Source: Neobacillus rhizosphaerae
GTDB lineage: Bacteria > Bacillota > Bacilli > Bacillales > Cytobacillaceae
Length of the DNA: 64,000 nucleotides
Assembly: GCF_937468385.1 (NCBI RefSeq)
Contig: NZ_CALBWS010000021.1
Coordinates: 1-64,000, forward strand
Reading direction: 5' to 3'
Within the stretch, counting starts at the first letter, position 1. Each line of letters opens with the position of its first letter. The position numbers and the translations under genes were made by a program. This document shows, one piece after another, positions 27,189 to 35,301 of this stretch. The notes under the pieces are model-generated. The model made no database searches and was not told the DNA's origin. It saw nothing but the letters and a program-made list of their open reading frames with translations.

Positions 27189-27302
27189 TTGTTTATTAAG
27201 TATTTAAATTTTAATAATTTTAGAGTTAGGTATTTTTGAATATTTCTAAAATTAGTTAAGCTATTCGAGAGGACTATAAACATGATGAACAATGCTTGAG
27301 TT

Positions 27303-27335
27303 TAAGACCGGCTATTATCCAGCCGATCTTTTCAT
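27303..27335 (+). terminator. Terminator after deaminase paralogue 2
   Basis: AAGACCGGCT pairs with AGCCGATCTT (one mismatch), then TTC. Confidence 0.55.
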
Positions 27336-27365
27336 TGTTTAATTATAGAGACAGGTTAGTGACAT

Positions 27366-27404
27366 TAGAAAACCGACTGTAAAAAGTACAGTCGGTTCTT
27401 TCTA
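27366..27404 (-). terminator. Terminator of the cat gene
   Basis: AACCGACTGTA and TACAGTCGGTT form an 11-bp stem just after the cat stop; TTTTC follows on the minus strand. Confidence 0.7.
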
Positions 27405-27407
27405 ATG

Positions 27408-28058
27408 TTATAAAAGCAATTCATTGGGACTGTCAGCCAATTCCTGAATAGAAGTCATAAACATTCCTGCATGATAACCATCACAAACAGCATGATGGAC
27501 TTGTAAAGATAGCGGTAAATAAATTGAATTACCTTTTTTAATGAATTTTCCTGCTGTAATAATGGGCAGAAGATAATTACTGTTATTATTGATATTTAAG
27601 TTAAACCCAGTAAATGAAGTCCATGGAATCATAGAAATAGAAAAAGTATTTTCAGGTATAGGTGTTTTGGGAAACAACTTCCCCGAACCATTATATTTCT
27701 CTACATCAGAAAGGTATAACTCATTAAACTCTTTGAAGTCATTCTTTCCTGTAGTCCAAATACCAGAGAATGTTTCAGATACACTATCAAAAATCGTATA
27801 AAGTGGGTCTAACTTATCCCAATAACCTAAATCTCCCTCGCTATTGTAACCCGTTCTAAAAGCTGTATTTGAGTTTATCACATTTGTCACTAAGAAAATA
27901 AATGCAGGATAAAATTTATATCCTTTTTGTTTTAAGTTTCGGTATAAAACACTAATATCAATTTCTGTGGTTATGCTAAAAGTCGTTTGTTGGTTCAAAT
28001 AATGATTAAATATCTCTTTTCTCTTCCAATTGTCTAAATCAATTTTATTAAAGTTCAT
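27408..28058 (-). CDS. cat: Chloramphenicol acetyltransferase, type A
   Basis: 216 residues, the normal CAT length. HHAVCDGYH near 188-196 has the catalytic His, and TGYNSEGDLGYWDKLDPLYT and SFTGFNLNI are family motifs of the substrate pocket. It transfers acetyl from acetyl-CoA to the 3-OH of chloramphenicol; trimeric, cytoplasmic. A 9-codon leader and a hairpin hiding the ribosome site lie just upstream (28065-28123), the classic inducible translational attenuation of Gram-positive cat genes. The gene sits in an IS-rich stretch and was probably acquired. Confidence 0.92.
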   Translation of the reverse strand: MNFNKIDLDNWKRKEIFNHYLNQQTTFSITTEIDISVLYRNLKQKGYKFYPAFIFLVTNVINSNTAFRTGYNSEGDLGYWDKLDPLYTIFDSVSETFSGIWTTGKNDFKEFNELYLSDVEKYNGSGKLFPKTPIPENTFSISMIPWTSFTGFNLNINNNSNYLLPIITAGKFIKKGNSIYLPLSLQVHHAVCDGYHAGMFMTSIQELADSPNELLL

Positions 28059-28064
28059 TTGATA

Positions 28065-28103
28065 TGCCTCCTAAATTTTTATCTAAAGTGAATTTAGGAG
28101 GCA
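28065..28103 (-). promoter_or_regulatory. cat translational attenuator hairpin
   Basis: Arms TGCCTCCTAAATT (28065-28077) and AATTTAGGAGGCA (28091-28103) form a perfect 13-bp stem with a 13-nt loop. The cat ribosome site AGGAGG is inside the promoter-distal arm and thus hidden until a ribosome stalls on the leader. Confidence 0.9.
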
Positions 28104-28123
28104 GACTTGTCAGCTTTCTTCAT
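28094..28123 (-). CDS. cat leader peptide (9 aa)
   Basis: Preceded by AAAGGATTGACTCTA, it encodes MKKADKSAS and a stop, with its end inside the upstream arm of the attenuator. Known cat leaders (cat-86, pC194) are of this size and position. A chloramphenicol-stalled ribosome would open the hairpin. Confidence 0.88.
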   Translation of the reverse strand: MKKADKSAS

Positions 28124-28210
28124 TAGAGTCAATCCTTTTTTAAAAGTTAATAACATTGTAACCGATTTATATATATTTTTAAATCAAACCTTTCCATCCA
28201 ATTTTGGTTT

Positions 28211-28296
28211 ATTGACTAACGGGTGCGAGAGTTGAAGAGATAGTATTGCTGCGGCAGATCATTTTTCTATTTCTTCTTCAACTAAATGGCAGTTTA
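28211..28296 (+). repeat. Dispersed hairpin repeat, full copy cut by an IS110 remnant
   Basis: Left half GACTAACGGGTGCGAGAGTT, then GAAG; stem GCTGCGGCAG; right half CTTCAACTAAATGGCAGTTT. The IS110-type end begins directly at the right half (AGCATTCCTG). Confidence 0.65.
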
Positions 28297-28460
28297 GCAT
28301 TCCTGTAGATCGTTAAATATCAGGTTTGAAAAAAATAGAGCCCCTCAGTAAGATACGAGTATAGAGTCCAATCTAACTCAAAGTCTTAAGGAGGAAGCCC
28401 TACTATGAATTTTAAAATGCAAGACAAACAAAATCAACTAATAGAAAGAATTTCCGATAC
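28292..28460 (+). mobile_element. IS110-family element, left-end remnant
   Basis: AGCATTCCTGTAGATCGTTA through GAGCCCCTCAGTAAGAT and a GGAGGAAG site leads to MNFKMQDKQNQLIERIS (28405 on), matching the left end and first codons of the nearly complete element at 40821-42546. It breaks off after about 18 codons. Confidence 0.75.
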
Positions 28461-28504
28461 ACAGCCTTAGAACATTATTTAAAAGTGCACACTGTAATAT
28501 AAAT

Positions 28505-28531
28505 TGAACCGCCGTATACGGAACCGTACGT
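28505..28531 (+). ncRNA. Group II intron domain V, 5' strand (split by IS)
   Basis: TGAACCGCCGTATACGGAAC, then CGTACGT, the first strand of a bacterial group II intron domain V. It rejoins the part at 30145 if the insertion is removed. Confidence 0.65.
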
Positions 28532-30144
28532 GAGTCTGTCTAACAATTTTAGGTTATTTCCATTTATTAGGGGATAATCGATATCTAATGTCGAATACCT
28601 ATAATAAAGGAGCTGCTGAAAATGCCATTTATTATAGGTGAAGAAAGAAATCAAATTACCCTATTCCCTTATACTTTGGATGATTATGTTAGTGAAGATA
28701 ATCCAGTAAGAGTAATTGATGCATATATAGATAGTTTAGATTTAGAGAAACTAGGATTTGTTATTTATTCTGGAAACAGGTCTGGTCAAAAACCTTACAG
28801 AAGACAAGATCTCCTAAAATTATTTATTTATTGTTATATGAATAAAATCAGGTCTTCTCGTTTGATGGAGACCGAGGCAACCAGAAACATTGAATTAATG
28901 TGGTTAATTGGGAAAATCAAGCCTGACCATGGTACTATATCTTCATTTATGAAAATTAATAAAAAAGCCATTAAGCAACTGTTTAAAGAATTTACACTTA
29001 TGTTAAAAGGATTTGGACTTATTGACGGCATCCTGGTCGCTATTGATGGTACCAAGATAAAAGCAAATAGTGCAAAAAATAAACACTTTAACGAAAATAT
29101 TATTAAAGAGAAATTAGAATACTATGAAGCAAAAATTGAGGAATATATCAATGACGTATTAAACACAACTGATGACGAAAGTTTGAAACAAAAAATTAAT
29201 GATAAAATTGAGTGTTATCAAGATAGGATAAAGAATTTAAATGCCATTAAAGAAGAACTAAAAGAACAAGGAAAGAAACAAGTTTGTTTAACTGATTCAG
29301 ATGTAAAATCGATGAAGAACAACGGGAAATTTGAGGTTTGCTTTAATGTTCAGGCAGTTGTAGATAATAAAAATAAGTTAATTGTTGACTTCGAAGTAGT
29401 AAATGATGTTAATGATCAAGGCCAATTATCAAATATGGTAAAAAAAGCGAATGAAGTATTCGAGGACCAAAATATTACAGCTTTAGCTGATACAGGTTAT
29501 TTTAATATGTCTGAAATAGTTGAAGTGGTTGATGAGCGGACCGAAATTCTTATAAAGCCTCAAAAAGGAAAACAACAAAAGGTTGAAAACGGTTTTGATA
29601 AATCAAACTTCAAGTATGATCAAATAAATGATGCTTTTATTTGCCCGATGGGCTACTGTTTAAATTTTAAATGGAACGGAAAGCAAAACGGTAAGGATTT
29701 CAAACGCTATACGTGTGTAAACTTTAATGAGTGTGGAAAAAAGGAGATGTGTACTTCTGCAAAAGGTGGAAGATCAATAATTAGGTTTAAAGATGAAGAA
29801 ATCATTGATCAGGTTACTGAAAATACCATTAAAAAATATCACATTTACAAGAAAAGGGGTTCTATAATAGAGCATCTATTTGGAACCATAAAACGACATT
29901 TCGGTTATACCTATTTTTTAACAAGAGGGCTTGAATCAGTAAACACTGAGGTAAGCTTTATTTGTCTTGCCTATAATTTTAAAAGACTAATAAATATTAT
30001 CGGAGTTAAAGAGTTAATACGAAAATTCAGAGGGGGCATCGCCCCCATTTTACATGTATTCTATGAAATCATATTATTTTAATCAAAAATCAACAGAAAA
30101 ATTTCCAACCTTTATAAATTTACAATTAGTTGTTAGACAGACTC
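28532..30144 (+). mobile_element. IS1182-family insertion sequence, apparently complete
   Basis: 1613 bp with perfect 15-bp terminal inverted repeats GAGTCTGTCTAACAA / TTGTTAGACAGACTC and a 4-bp target duplication ACGT (28528-28531, 30145-30148). It inserted in the palindromic stem of domain V; IS1182 relatives are known for palindromic targets. One transposase gene fills it. Confidence 0.85.
28622..30082 (+). CDS. IS1182-family DDE transposase
   Basis: 486 residues, intact. FIIGEERNQITLFPYTLDDY near the start, then the DUF772-type helix-rich N-terminal domain (FIYCYMNKIRSSRLMETEA), AIDGTKIKANSAK (first Asp near 142), ALADTGYFN (second Asp near 292) and IIEHLFGTIKRHFGYTYFL (Glu near 433). 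A zinc-like Cys cluster (CPMGYC, CVNFNECGKKEMC) lies between. AAGGAG precedes the ATG. All catalytic residues are present, so it may be active. Confidence 0.88.
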   Translation: MPFIIGEERNQITLFPYTLDDYVSEDNPVRVIDAYIDSLDLEKLGFVIYSGNRSGQKPYRRQDLLKLFIYCYMNKIRSSRLMETEATRNIELMWLIGKIKPDHGTISSFMKINKKAIKQLFKEFTLMLKGFGLIDGILVAIDGTKIKANSAKNKHFNENIIKEKLEYYEAKIEEYINDVLNTTDDESLKQKINDKIECYQDRIKNLNAIKEELKEQGKKQVCLTDSDVKSMKNNGKFEVCFNVQAVVDNKNKLIVDFEVVNDVNDQGQLSNMVKKANEVFEDQNITALADTGYFNMSEIVEVVDERTEILIKPQKGKQQKVENGFDKSNFKYDQINDAFICPMGYCLNFKWNGKQNGKDFKRYTCVNFNECGKKEMCTSAKGGRSIIRFKDEEIIDQVTENTIKKYHIYKKRGSIIEHLFGTIKRHFGYTYFLTRGLESVNTEVSFICLAYNFKRLINIIGVKELIRKFRGGIAPILHVFYEIILF

Positions 30145-30201
30145 ACGTACGGTGGTGTGAGAGGGGCGAAAATAAATTACTTTATTTTCCCTCTACTCGA
30201 T
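30145..30201 (+). ncRNA. Group II intron domain V 3' strand and domain VI
   Basis: ACGTACGGTGGTGTGAGAGG, then a hairpin AAATAAATTACTTTATTTT and the 3' end CCCTCTACTCGAT. Only about 60 nt of intron outside the IS remains; no intron text is recognised upstream of 28505. Confidence 0.65.
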
Positions 30202-30258
30202 TTAAAGGGGGACTTCCAATACAAGAAAAACAACTTGTTTTTCTTTGCCTGTTTCATT

Positions 30259-30292
30259 TTAAGGGCTTATGGGAGCCCTTCATTTTTTCTAT
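30259..30292 (+). terminator. Terminator downstream of the intron end
   Basis: AAGGGCT-TATGGG-AGCCCTT followed by CATTTTTT. Class C group II introns favour sites after terminators, but here the terminator is on the 3' side. Confidence 0.7.
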
Positions 30293-31794
30293 TTACCCCG
30301 ATGTAGGTAATGCTGTGTGGCATTTCCTGCATTAAATTGCTCAGTAATATATTGAACAGCCTCTTGTAAGGCTAATTTACTGTTACAAGTGAAAACATCT
30401 ATTGCCGCATAACCGTACTCTGGCCACGTATGAATCGTTAAATGTGATTCTTGAATAATGACTACACCGCTAACCCCGTAAGGTGAAAAATGATGGAAAT
30501 GTTCGGCCACGATCGTTGCCTTTGCTTTATGGGCAGCTTGACACATAATCGTTTTAATTTGTTGCACGTCATTGAGTAATGTATCATTGCAATCGTGCAA
30601 CTCTAATAAAATATGATGCCCTAATGCATGCTGGGATTGTATCTTTTGTACTGTTCTCTTAATTTGTGAAAACCTTTTATTTTTACAATTCGGGCAACCA
30701 CTGGCTTGAAGTTGAGCAATCGTGGTGTATTGATAGCCAGCGCCGACTGTAAGTGAGTGCTGACAATGGGTACACTGATAAACGACGGATTTCCGCTCAA
30801 TTTCTCCTGTGTAAATTGGTCGCGTAAATTTACGCTGATTAGGAATGGAGGAAGTCATTTGCTCAGTTGTTTGTAATACGAATAATTGGCTTGTAGCACC
30901 TATAATCTGCGCACCTTCGTAGGTGTTTATGTCGTATTGAATACTGTTAATCACGAAGCCCATAGCATGTAAGCTTTGTTGTAGCTGCCACTGCTTTTGA
31001 TAGCTACGTTTAGCGTAGGAAAAAAACACATGCCTCATTGCTTCTGGCTTTAGTGCGTTAATTGCACGTGATAAAAAAAGCTGTGCGCCAATCAAGGTAT
31101 ATGGTGTATCTGTGTATACGCAATCAAACTGGTGGGCGTATGTTTTAGGCAAAGGCTCCTGAACGTTATAATAATCTGTTTTAATCGGAAGCTTAAAGTC
31201 CTTTGCTATTTTGCTAATCGTACATAAAATTCGTCTATCAATATCTAACACAACAATTTTAGTTGTAGAATTTGGAGCGATTTTCTTTAGTAAAAACGCT
31301 AATGCTATACTGATGAAATCATCATCACCTAAACACAAAATGCGCTTATTGAGTAGAATCGTATAGTCTAGTGCGAGAAATGCACGTTTTAATGCTGTCT
31401 CAACTGTACATTTTGCTTGATCAATTGTCACGTCAGCTGTGGGTCTAGCGTCATAAATAGTACTTAATTCGCTTATATTTTGTGTAATCCATTCCGTACG
31501 AAATGCATCATCTGTCGTTAATTGAAGGTAGAGTTTAGCATCAGCACCTGAGAGTTGAAAGTATTGCGAGATAGCGAGCTGGCCTTTTTTCGTTAAACTA
31601 TGTTTACCCCAACCTTGCTTGGCAAATTCCTTCTTCATTGCTGAAACGATAGGTATCGGTAAGTCAGTCGTATGAGCTAAAGATTTAGTCGTGCAATTTT
31701 TATGGAAATATAAAGCAAGTAGAGCTTTTTCTAATGTGTGATAATGTTCTTCAAGCTGCATATCAGCTGTAATTTGTTGTAATTGTTTTTGCAT
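30289..31794 (-). CDS. Fused branched-polyamine synthase (BpsA-like) and S-adenosylmethionine decarboxylase
   Basis: 501 residues. An N-terminal winged-helix-like segment (about 20-80) precedes a BpsA-type aminopropyltransferase core: [17 protein letters not shown] near 114-130, [14 protein letters not shown] at 152-165 (AdoMet-type loop), [17 protein letters not shown] at 228-244. A CxxC...CxxC zinc ribbon (341/344, 367/370) links to a bacterial AdoMet decarboxylase: [10 protein letters not shown] at 393-402 and [14 protein letters not shown], where cleavage between Glu449 and Ser450 makes the pyruvoyl group. The decarboxylase makes decarboxylated AdoMet, the aminopropyl donor that BpsA uses to build N4-branched polyamines. 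Self-cleavage would split the fusion, leaving the BpsA+beta chain. Confidence 0.85.
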   Translation of the reverse strand: MQKQLQQITADMQLEEHYHTLEKALLALYFHKNCTTKSLAHTTDLPIPIVSAMKKEFAKQGWGKHSLTKKGQLAISQYFQLSGADAKLYLQLTTDDAFRTEWITQNISELSTIYDARPTADVTIDQAKCTVETALKRAFLALDYTILLNKRILCLGDDDFISIALAFLLKKIAPNSTTKIVVLDIDRRILCTISKIAKDFKLPIKTDYYNVQEPLPKTYAHQFDCVYTDTPYTLIGAQLFLSRAINALKPEAMRHVFFSYAKRSYQKQWQLQQSLHAMGFVINSIQYDINTYEGAQIIGATSQLFVLQTTEQMTSSIPNQRKFTRPIYTGEIERKSVVYQCTHCQHSLTVGAGYQYTTIAQLQASGCPNCKNKRFSQIKRTVQKIQSQHALGHHILLELHDCNDTLLNDVQQIKTIMCQAAHKAKATIVAEHFHHFSPYGVSGVVIIQESHLTIHTWPEYGYAAIDVFTCNSKLALQEAVQYITEQFNAGNATQHYLHRGK

Positions 31795-31810
31795 TGTAGA
31801 TTCGTCCTCT

Positions 31811-31839
31811 CAATTTTAATAAGTAAAAAATTAAAATTG
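31811..31839 (-). promoter_or_regulatory. Leader hairpin before the polyamine gene
   Basis: CAATTTTAAT and ATTAAAATTG are perfect 10-bp arms, 9-nt loop, just before the GAGAGGA ribosome site. AT-rich, so weak as RNA; it could also be an operator. Confidence 0.45.
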
Positions 31840-31855
31840 TCTAAATCAACGAATA

Positions 31856-31885
31856 GAAAAAGCGCGACTAAAACTAGTCGCGCTA
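31856..31885 (-). terminator. Intrinsic terminator in the leader of the polyamine gene
   Basis: AGCGCGACTA-GTTT-TAGTCGCGCT followed by TTTTC on the minus strand, about 62 nt before the start codon. No minus-strand gene lies upstream that would need it, so it may be an attenuator. Confidence 0.6.
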
Positions 31886-32157
31886 AATGTTTATACGAAG
31901 CTAACTAATTCTAATCCTGCTTTTTTTGTACAACAAATAACACCCCAGATGGGTGGTATGTTCGACAAAAATAAGCTATTACGTTGATTCAGATTAGAAT
32001 TCTACAATTAACAAAAAGTTCACCCTTTAATAAAATAGTACTTCTACTATATAATAGATATAAAAATTTCGCAAGTTTTTAGTAAATCATCTCTTGATAG
32101 CGCAATATTTGCTCAAAAAATGTATAGAATTGGAGAAGACAATGGAGGCAATTAAAA

Positions 32158-32770
32158 ATGGATAAAGAACTTATACATAATCTCGAAAAGGCTCTTGCAT
32201 ATAAGAAAAACACTCGAATCTCTGTTCCTACATATGGTGCGTTTTTTACGATGATTCAATCATACTTTGATCTCAATTGGGCGAAAAAGAGGCATCACTG
32301 CTTTTGATCGGCGCTGGTGGTGAAAATGAACTTTCATCATGGTGACCACCAAGCATAAGTGGAAAATTATTGAAGTTGACCCTTCTCAGGAGATGCTTCA
32401 AATCGCTAACAATAATCAGTTCAACTAGGGTCGGAAAGGCGTGTTAGACTCATTCAGGGAACGATTGACGACCTTCCACATATAGACTCGAAATTTGACA
32501 GGGCCAGTTGTATCTTGGTTCTTCATTTTATTGATGATATTCAAGAAAAGTTGAGGCTGCTCAGGAATATCAATAATCATTTGAAGCCTAGAAAACCTTT
32601 CGTACTCGTTAGTGCATACGGAGACCAAGATAGTGCCGAACTTCATGACAGAATAGACGTATGGAAAAGCTTTTTCCTGGATGCTGGATACGAGAACTCC
32701 AAAGTGGACGATATGGGTAAAGTCATTATGGAAACTTCCTCCATTTCCGAATACTTATTTCAAACCCGCC
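32158..32770 (+). pseudogene. Class I SAM-dependent methyltransferase, frameshifted
   Basis: Opens MDKELIHNLEKALAYKKNTR, then VPTYGAFFTMIQSYF, with a good GGAGG site. Frame changes follow near 32285, but LLLIGAGGENELS (AdoMet loop), IIEVDPSQEMLQIANNNQF and the last frame RASCILVLHFIDDIQEKLRL to FFLDAGYENSKVDDMGKVIM are all methyltransferase. At least three frame breaks. It fuses without a gap to a DUF418 remnant. Confidence 0.7.
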
Positions 32771-33107
32771 CGATTCCGCCAAATGTCTTTTATATTTTAT
32801 CCAATTCGTCTACTGCACTTGTTGTGCTTGTACTTTCTATCTATGTTGCAGAAAGGTTTGCTGGACATTGGTTTACAAATGCCATTATCAAAACTGGACA
32901 AATGACATTAACGCACTAGTAAGCCATGTTATTGTGTTGGGATTGGAATATTAGTATTGTTAAATAGAATGGAAAACCAAACACTTGCCTTCTCACTTAT
33001 GTTCTCATTCCTCTTTTTTGTAGGAAGTATTTTTTTCTCCGTTTTTTGGAGAAAAAAATACAAAAGAGGACCTATTGAGTTATTTATGAGAAAAATAACT
33101 CAATAAT
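32771..33107 (+). pseudogene. DUF418 membrane protein, C-terminal fragment
   Basis: PPNVFYILSNSSTALVVLVL and VAERFAGHWFTNAIIKTGQM, then, after two frame changes, LLNRMENQTLAFSLMFSFLF and FWRKKYKRGPIELFMRKITQ up to TAA at 33107. This is the C-terminal half of DUF418 (YeiB-like) proteins. Confidence 0.7.
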
Positions 33108-33206
33108 TGCCTTTTTATACTGTAGGTCAAAATTATTTATATGTTGAAAAACAAGAAGATCAGCAAGAACCCAAGTAATAATTGCGGGTATTAGTTTAAT
33201 ATGATG

Positions 33207-33254
33207 GAAAAGCCAATATACCTTACCGCATAGGAAATCGGCTTTTATCATTTT
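33207..33254 (+). terminator. Terminator after the DUF418 remnant
   Basis: AAAAGCC and GGCTTTT pair across ACCTTACCGCATAGGAAATC, similar to the hairpin at 14908-14950. Confidence 0.6.
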
Positions 33255-33300
33255 AGAAATTGTATAAAAATGAATATAACAGGTAAAGGAGACAGTATTA

Positions 33301-33930
33301 ATGACCAATAATTACATACTAATAGAAGAGTTCAACAATGCAGTATTAGATAAAAACTTAAAATGGTTCTCCCCACCTGAAAAATGGGAGGTTAATTGCG
33401 AGAAATCGAACTTAATAATAAAAACTGACAAAGAAACAGATTTCTGGCAAAAAACACATTATGAATTTCAAGCTGATAATGGGCATTTTTTATATTATGA
33501 ACTAAATGGAGACTTTAGAGTGATTACTAAAGTAAAATCTAAACCAAAGAATAGATATGATCAAGCTGGTTTAATGGTTCGATTTTCAAAAGATACTTGG
33601 TTAAAGACATCAGTTGAATATATACCTGATGGGATTAGTAAACTAGGTGTTGTTGTAACAAATTACGGCTATTCTGATTGGTCTAGCCAGGAATATTTAG
33701 AAGATCTGGATTCGCTTTTCTATCGAATTACGAGAAGAGGAAGTAATTACTATGTTGATTATTCATTAGACGCTACTTCATGGAAACAAATTAGAATAGC
33801 CCACCTCTTTGAAGAGAAGGATTGTATTAATGTGGGTATTTATGCTTGCAGTCCACAAGGAGAGGACTACGAAGCTGAGTTTGACTTCATTAAAATTGAA
33901 AATATAGATAAAAATACAATAGTTTATTAA
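33301..33930 (+). CDS. DUF1349 concanavalin-like protein
   Basis: 209 residues, AAAGGAGA before the ATG. The pattern FWQKTHYEFQADNGHFLYYE, DFRVITKVKSKPKNRYDQAG, LMVRFSKDTWLKTSVEYIPD and VGIYACSPQGEDYEAEFDFI is the DUF1349 (YesU/regulation of enolase) family, a beta-sandwich. No signal peptide. Possible carbohydrate binding; no enzyme function is established. Monocistronic. Confidence 0.8.
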   Translation: MTNNYILIEEFNNAVLDKNLKWFSPPEKWEVNCEKSNLIIKTDKETDFWQKTHYEFQADNGHFLYYELNGDFRVITKVKSKPKNRYDQAGLMVRFSKDTWLKTSVEYIPDGISKLGVVVTNYGYSDWSSQEYLEDLDSLFYRITRRGSNYYVDYSLDATSWKQIRIAHLFEEKDCINVGIYACSPQGEDYEAEFDFIKIENIDKNTIVY

Positions 33931-33960
33931 AAACACAAGGTTATTTTTATTCTTATAAGA

Positions 33961-34044
33961 GGTGGGAAATCCGTAACAAAAGATATACCAGATAATATTG
34001 TAGTAGGTGGAAATCCTGGAAAAATAATTAAACAAATTGAATAG
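33961..34044 (+). pseudogene. Hexapeptide acetyltransferase, last ~27 codons
   Basis: Reads SVTKDIPDNIVVGGNPGKII, then KQIE and a stop: the end of a maltose/galactoside O-acetyltransferase. Nothing upstream continues it. Confidence 0.7.
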
Positions 34045-34252
34045 CGACCATACATGGGGAAACGAGGTCTTTAAAGATGCTTGCATTATAAAGCGTAAAG
34101 AAGCAGAAAAAGAGAGACTAACAGAAAATATCACTTGGATGGCTGAGGTGATAAAAAGAGGGAAGGATTCTCTCAAATCAACCCCAGGGGAGCGATTTTT
34201 TGCTACGGAGTTTGAAGGATTCGAATTGGAGGGAAATATGGAGATCGGATAA
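34037..34252 (+). pseudogene. Unrecognised short frame, probably a C-terminal fragment
   Basis: About 65 codons rich in Lys/Glu (KRKEAEKERLTENITWMAEV, then IKRGKDSLKS and EFEGFELEG). There is no ribosome site, and it starts within the end of the acetyltransferase fragment. I do not recognise the family; it may be noise. Confidence 0.25.
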
Positions 34253-34373
34253 AGCCCTGAGATCCAATGAGTGTTTGTGCGTAACAGCAGTAAAAGAACA
34301 ATTTGTTTCAAAACATTTATATTTTAAGCAATCGAGCTTGTATTGAATATACCAGAGGAGGAGGTTGACACTT

Positions 34374-34772
34374 ATGCATCATAAAGAGTTAAAAAAGATT
34401 GCAACTGCAGTTACTTCACCTACAGTATTAAATGATTTTGTTGAGTACGGAGGTGTTGGTGCAGCCATTGAAACTGTAGATGGTAATATATATACAGGGA
34501 TTAGCATAGATACAGCTTGTTCTATGGGTTTTTGTGCAGAGCATGCAGCAGTTGCGGATATGCTGAAACATGGTGAATATCAAATAAAAGCTTTTGTAGC
34601 AGTTGACTCGGAAGGAAATGCTGTTCCACCATGTGGACGGTGCCGTGAGTTGATCAGTCAGCTTTCAAAAGAAAATTTAGAAGCTGTTGTAGAGGTTGAA
34701 AATGACACGTTTGTTTTATTGAAAGAGATTTTGCCGTATGACTGGAAATCTAATCGAGGCAGAGAGTGGTAA
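34374..34772 (+). CDS. Bsr-like nucleoside deaminase (paralogue 3)
   Basis: 132 residues from the ATG at 34374 (AGGAGGAGG 12 nt before; the TTG at 34365 is too close to that site). CAEH and PCGRC motifs as in paralogue 2, to which it is nearly identical in protein and DNA over the whole frame, whereas the upstream regions differ. The two copies, 7.6 kb apart in direct orientation, could recombine and delete the cat/IS1182/polyamine segment between them. Confidence 0.85.
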   Translation: MHHKELKKIATAVTSPTVLNDFVEYGGVGAAIETVDGNIYTGISIDTACSMGFCAEHAAVADMLKHGEYQIKAFVAVDSEGNAVPPCGRCRELISQLSKENLEAVVEVENDTFVLLKEILPYDWKSNRGREW

Positions 34773-34885
34773 TAAGTATCTATTAATTTAACAATACAGA
34801 AAAAGGGATACCAAAGATATTACGATAAATACCTGGAATGAAATAGCAAAAAGGGCACCTGGAAAAAGGAGTGTACTTCACTTAT

Positions 34886-35007
34886 GTAAGAAGAAATCGC
34901 TGTTTGAGTACATCGAGTTCTTCTATAATTCTAAGCGCATCCATTCGACTTTGGGGTATTATACACCGAACGAATATGAACGGATGTATGGAAAATCTGC
35001 AGCTTGA
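34886..35007 (+). pseudogene. IS3-family transposase OrfB, C-terminal fragment
   Basis: KKKSLFEYIEFFYNSKRIHS, then TLGYYTPNEYERMYGKSAA and a stop: the YNxxRxHxxLGYxxP ending of IS3/IS150 OrfB integrases. Upstream frames are lost. Confidence 0.85.
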
Positions 35008-35010
35008 TTT

Positions 35011-35063
35011 CACCTTCATAAAAACGTTTAAATCGTTCTTTATTTAAACATTTTTATGAAGGT
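35011..35063. terminator. Hairpin after the IS3 fragment
   Basis: ACCTTCATAAAAACGTTTAA pairs with TTAAACATTTTTATGAAGGT (one mismatch). Confidence 0.5.
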
Positions 35064-35168
35064 CACCAAGCGAAAGCGCGGTAGAAATCTGTGTCTACTA
35101 TCTTGACATAGTATCAAAATGTACGGATGTAAGCGGATGTTAGAAGAGGAAACAATTCGTATAATACT

Positions 35169-35301
35169 AATTAACGCTTAAATAAACTTGGTTATAAAAA
35201 TGTCTAAGCCCTTGGTACATAAGGGATTAGACGTTTTTTTATTATATCATAATTAAGGTTAAGAAGGATTAACGCTTATTTTAAGAATTAACGCTTATTT
35301 T
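35169..35301 (+). repeat. Two-copy intergenic repeat containing a terminator (copy 2)
   Basis: ATTAACGCTTAAATAAAC, then GTCTAAGCCC-TTGG-AAGGGATTAGAC and T7, then AAGAAGGATTAACGCTTAT. Homologous to 6948-7060 with about 85-90% identity by eye. Here a further GAATTAACGCTTATTT follows. Confidence 0.7.

Noticed and set aside
34037-34252. Real small gene
   Set aside because: No ribosome site and it begins inside another fragment; kept only as a low-confidence remnant.
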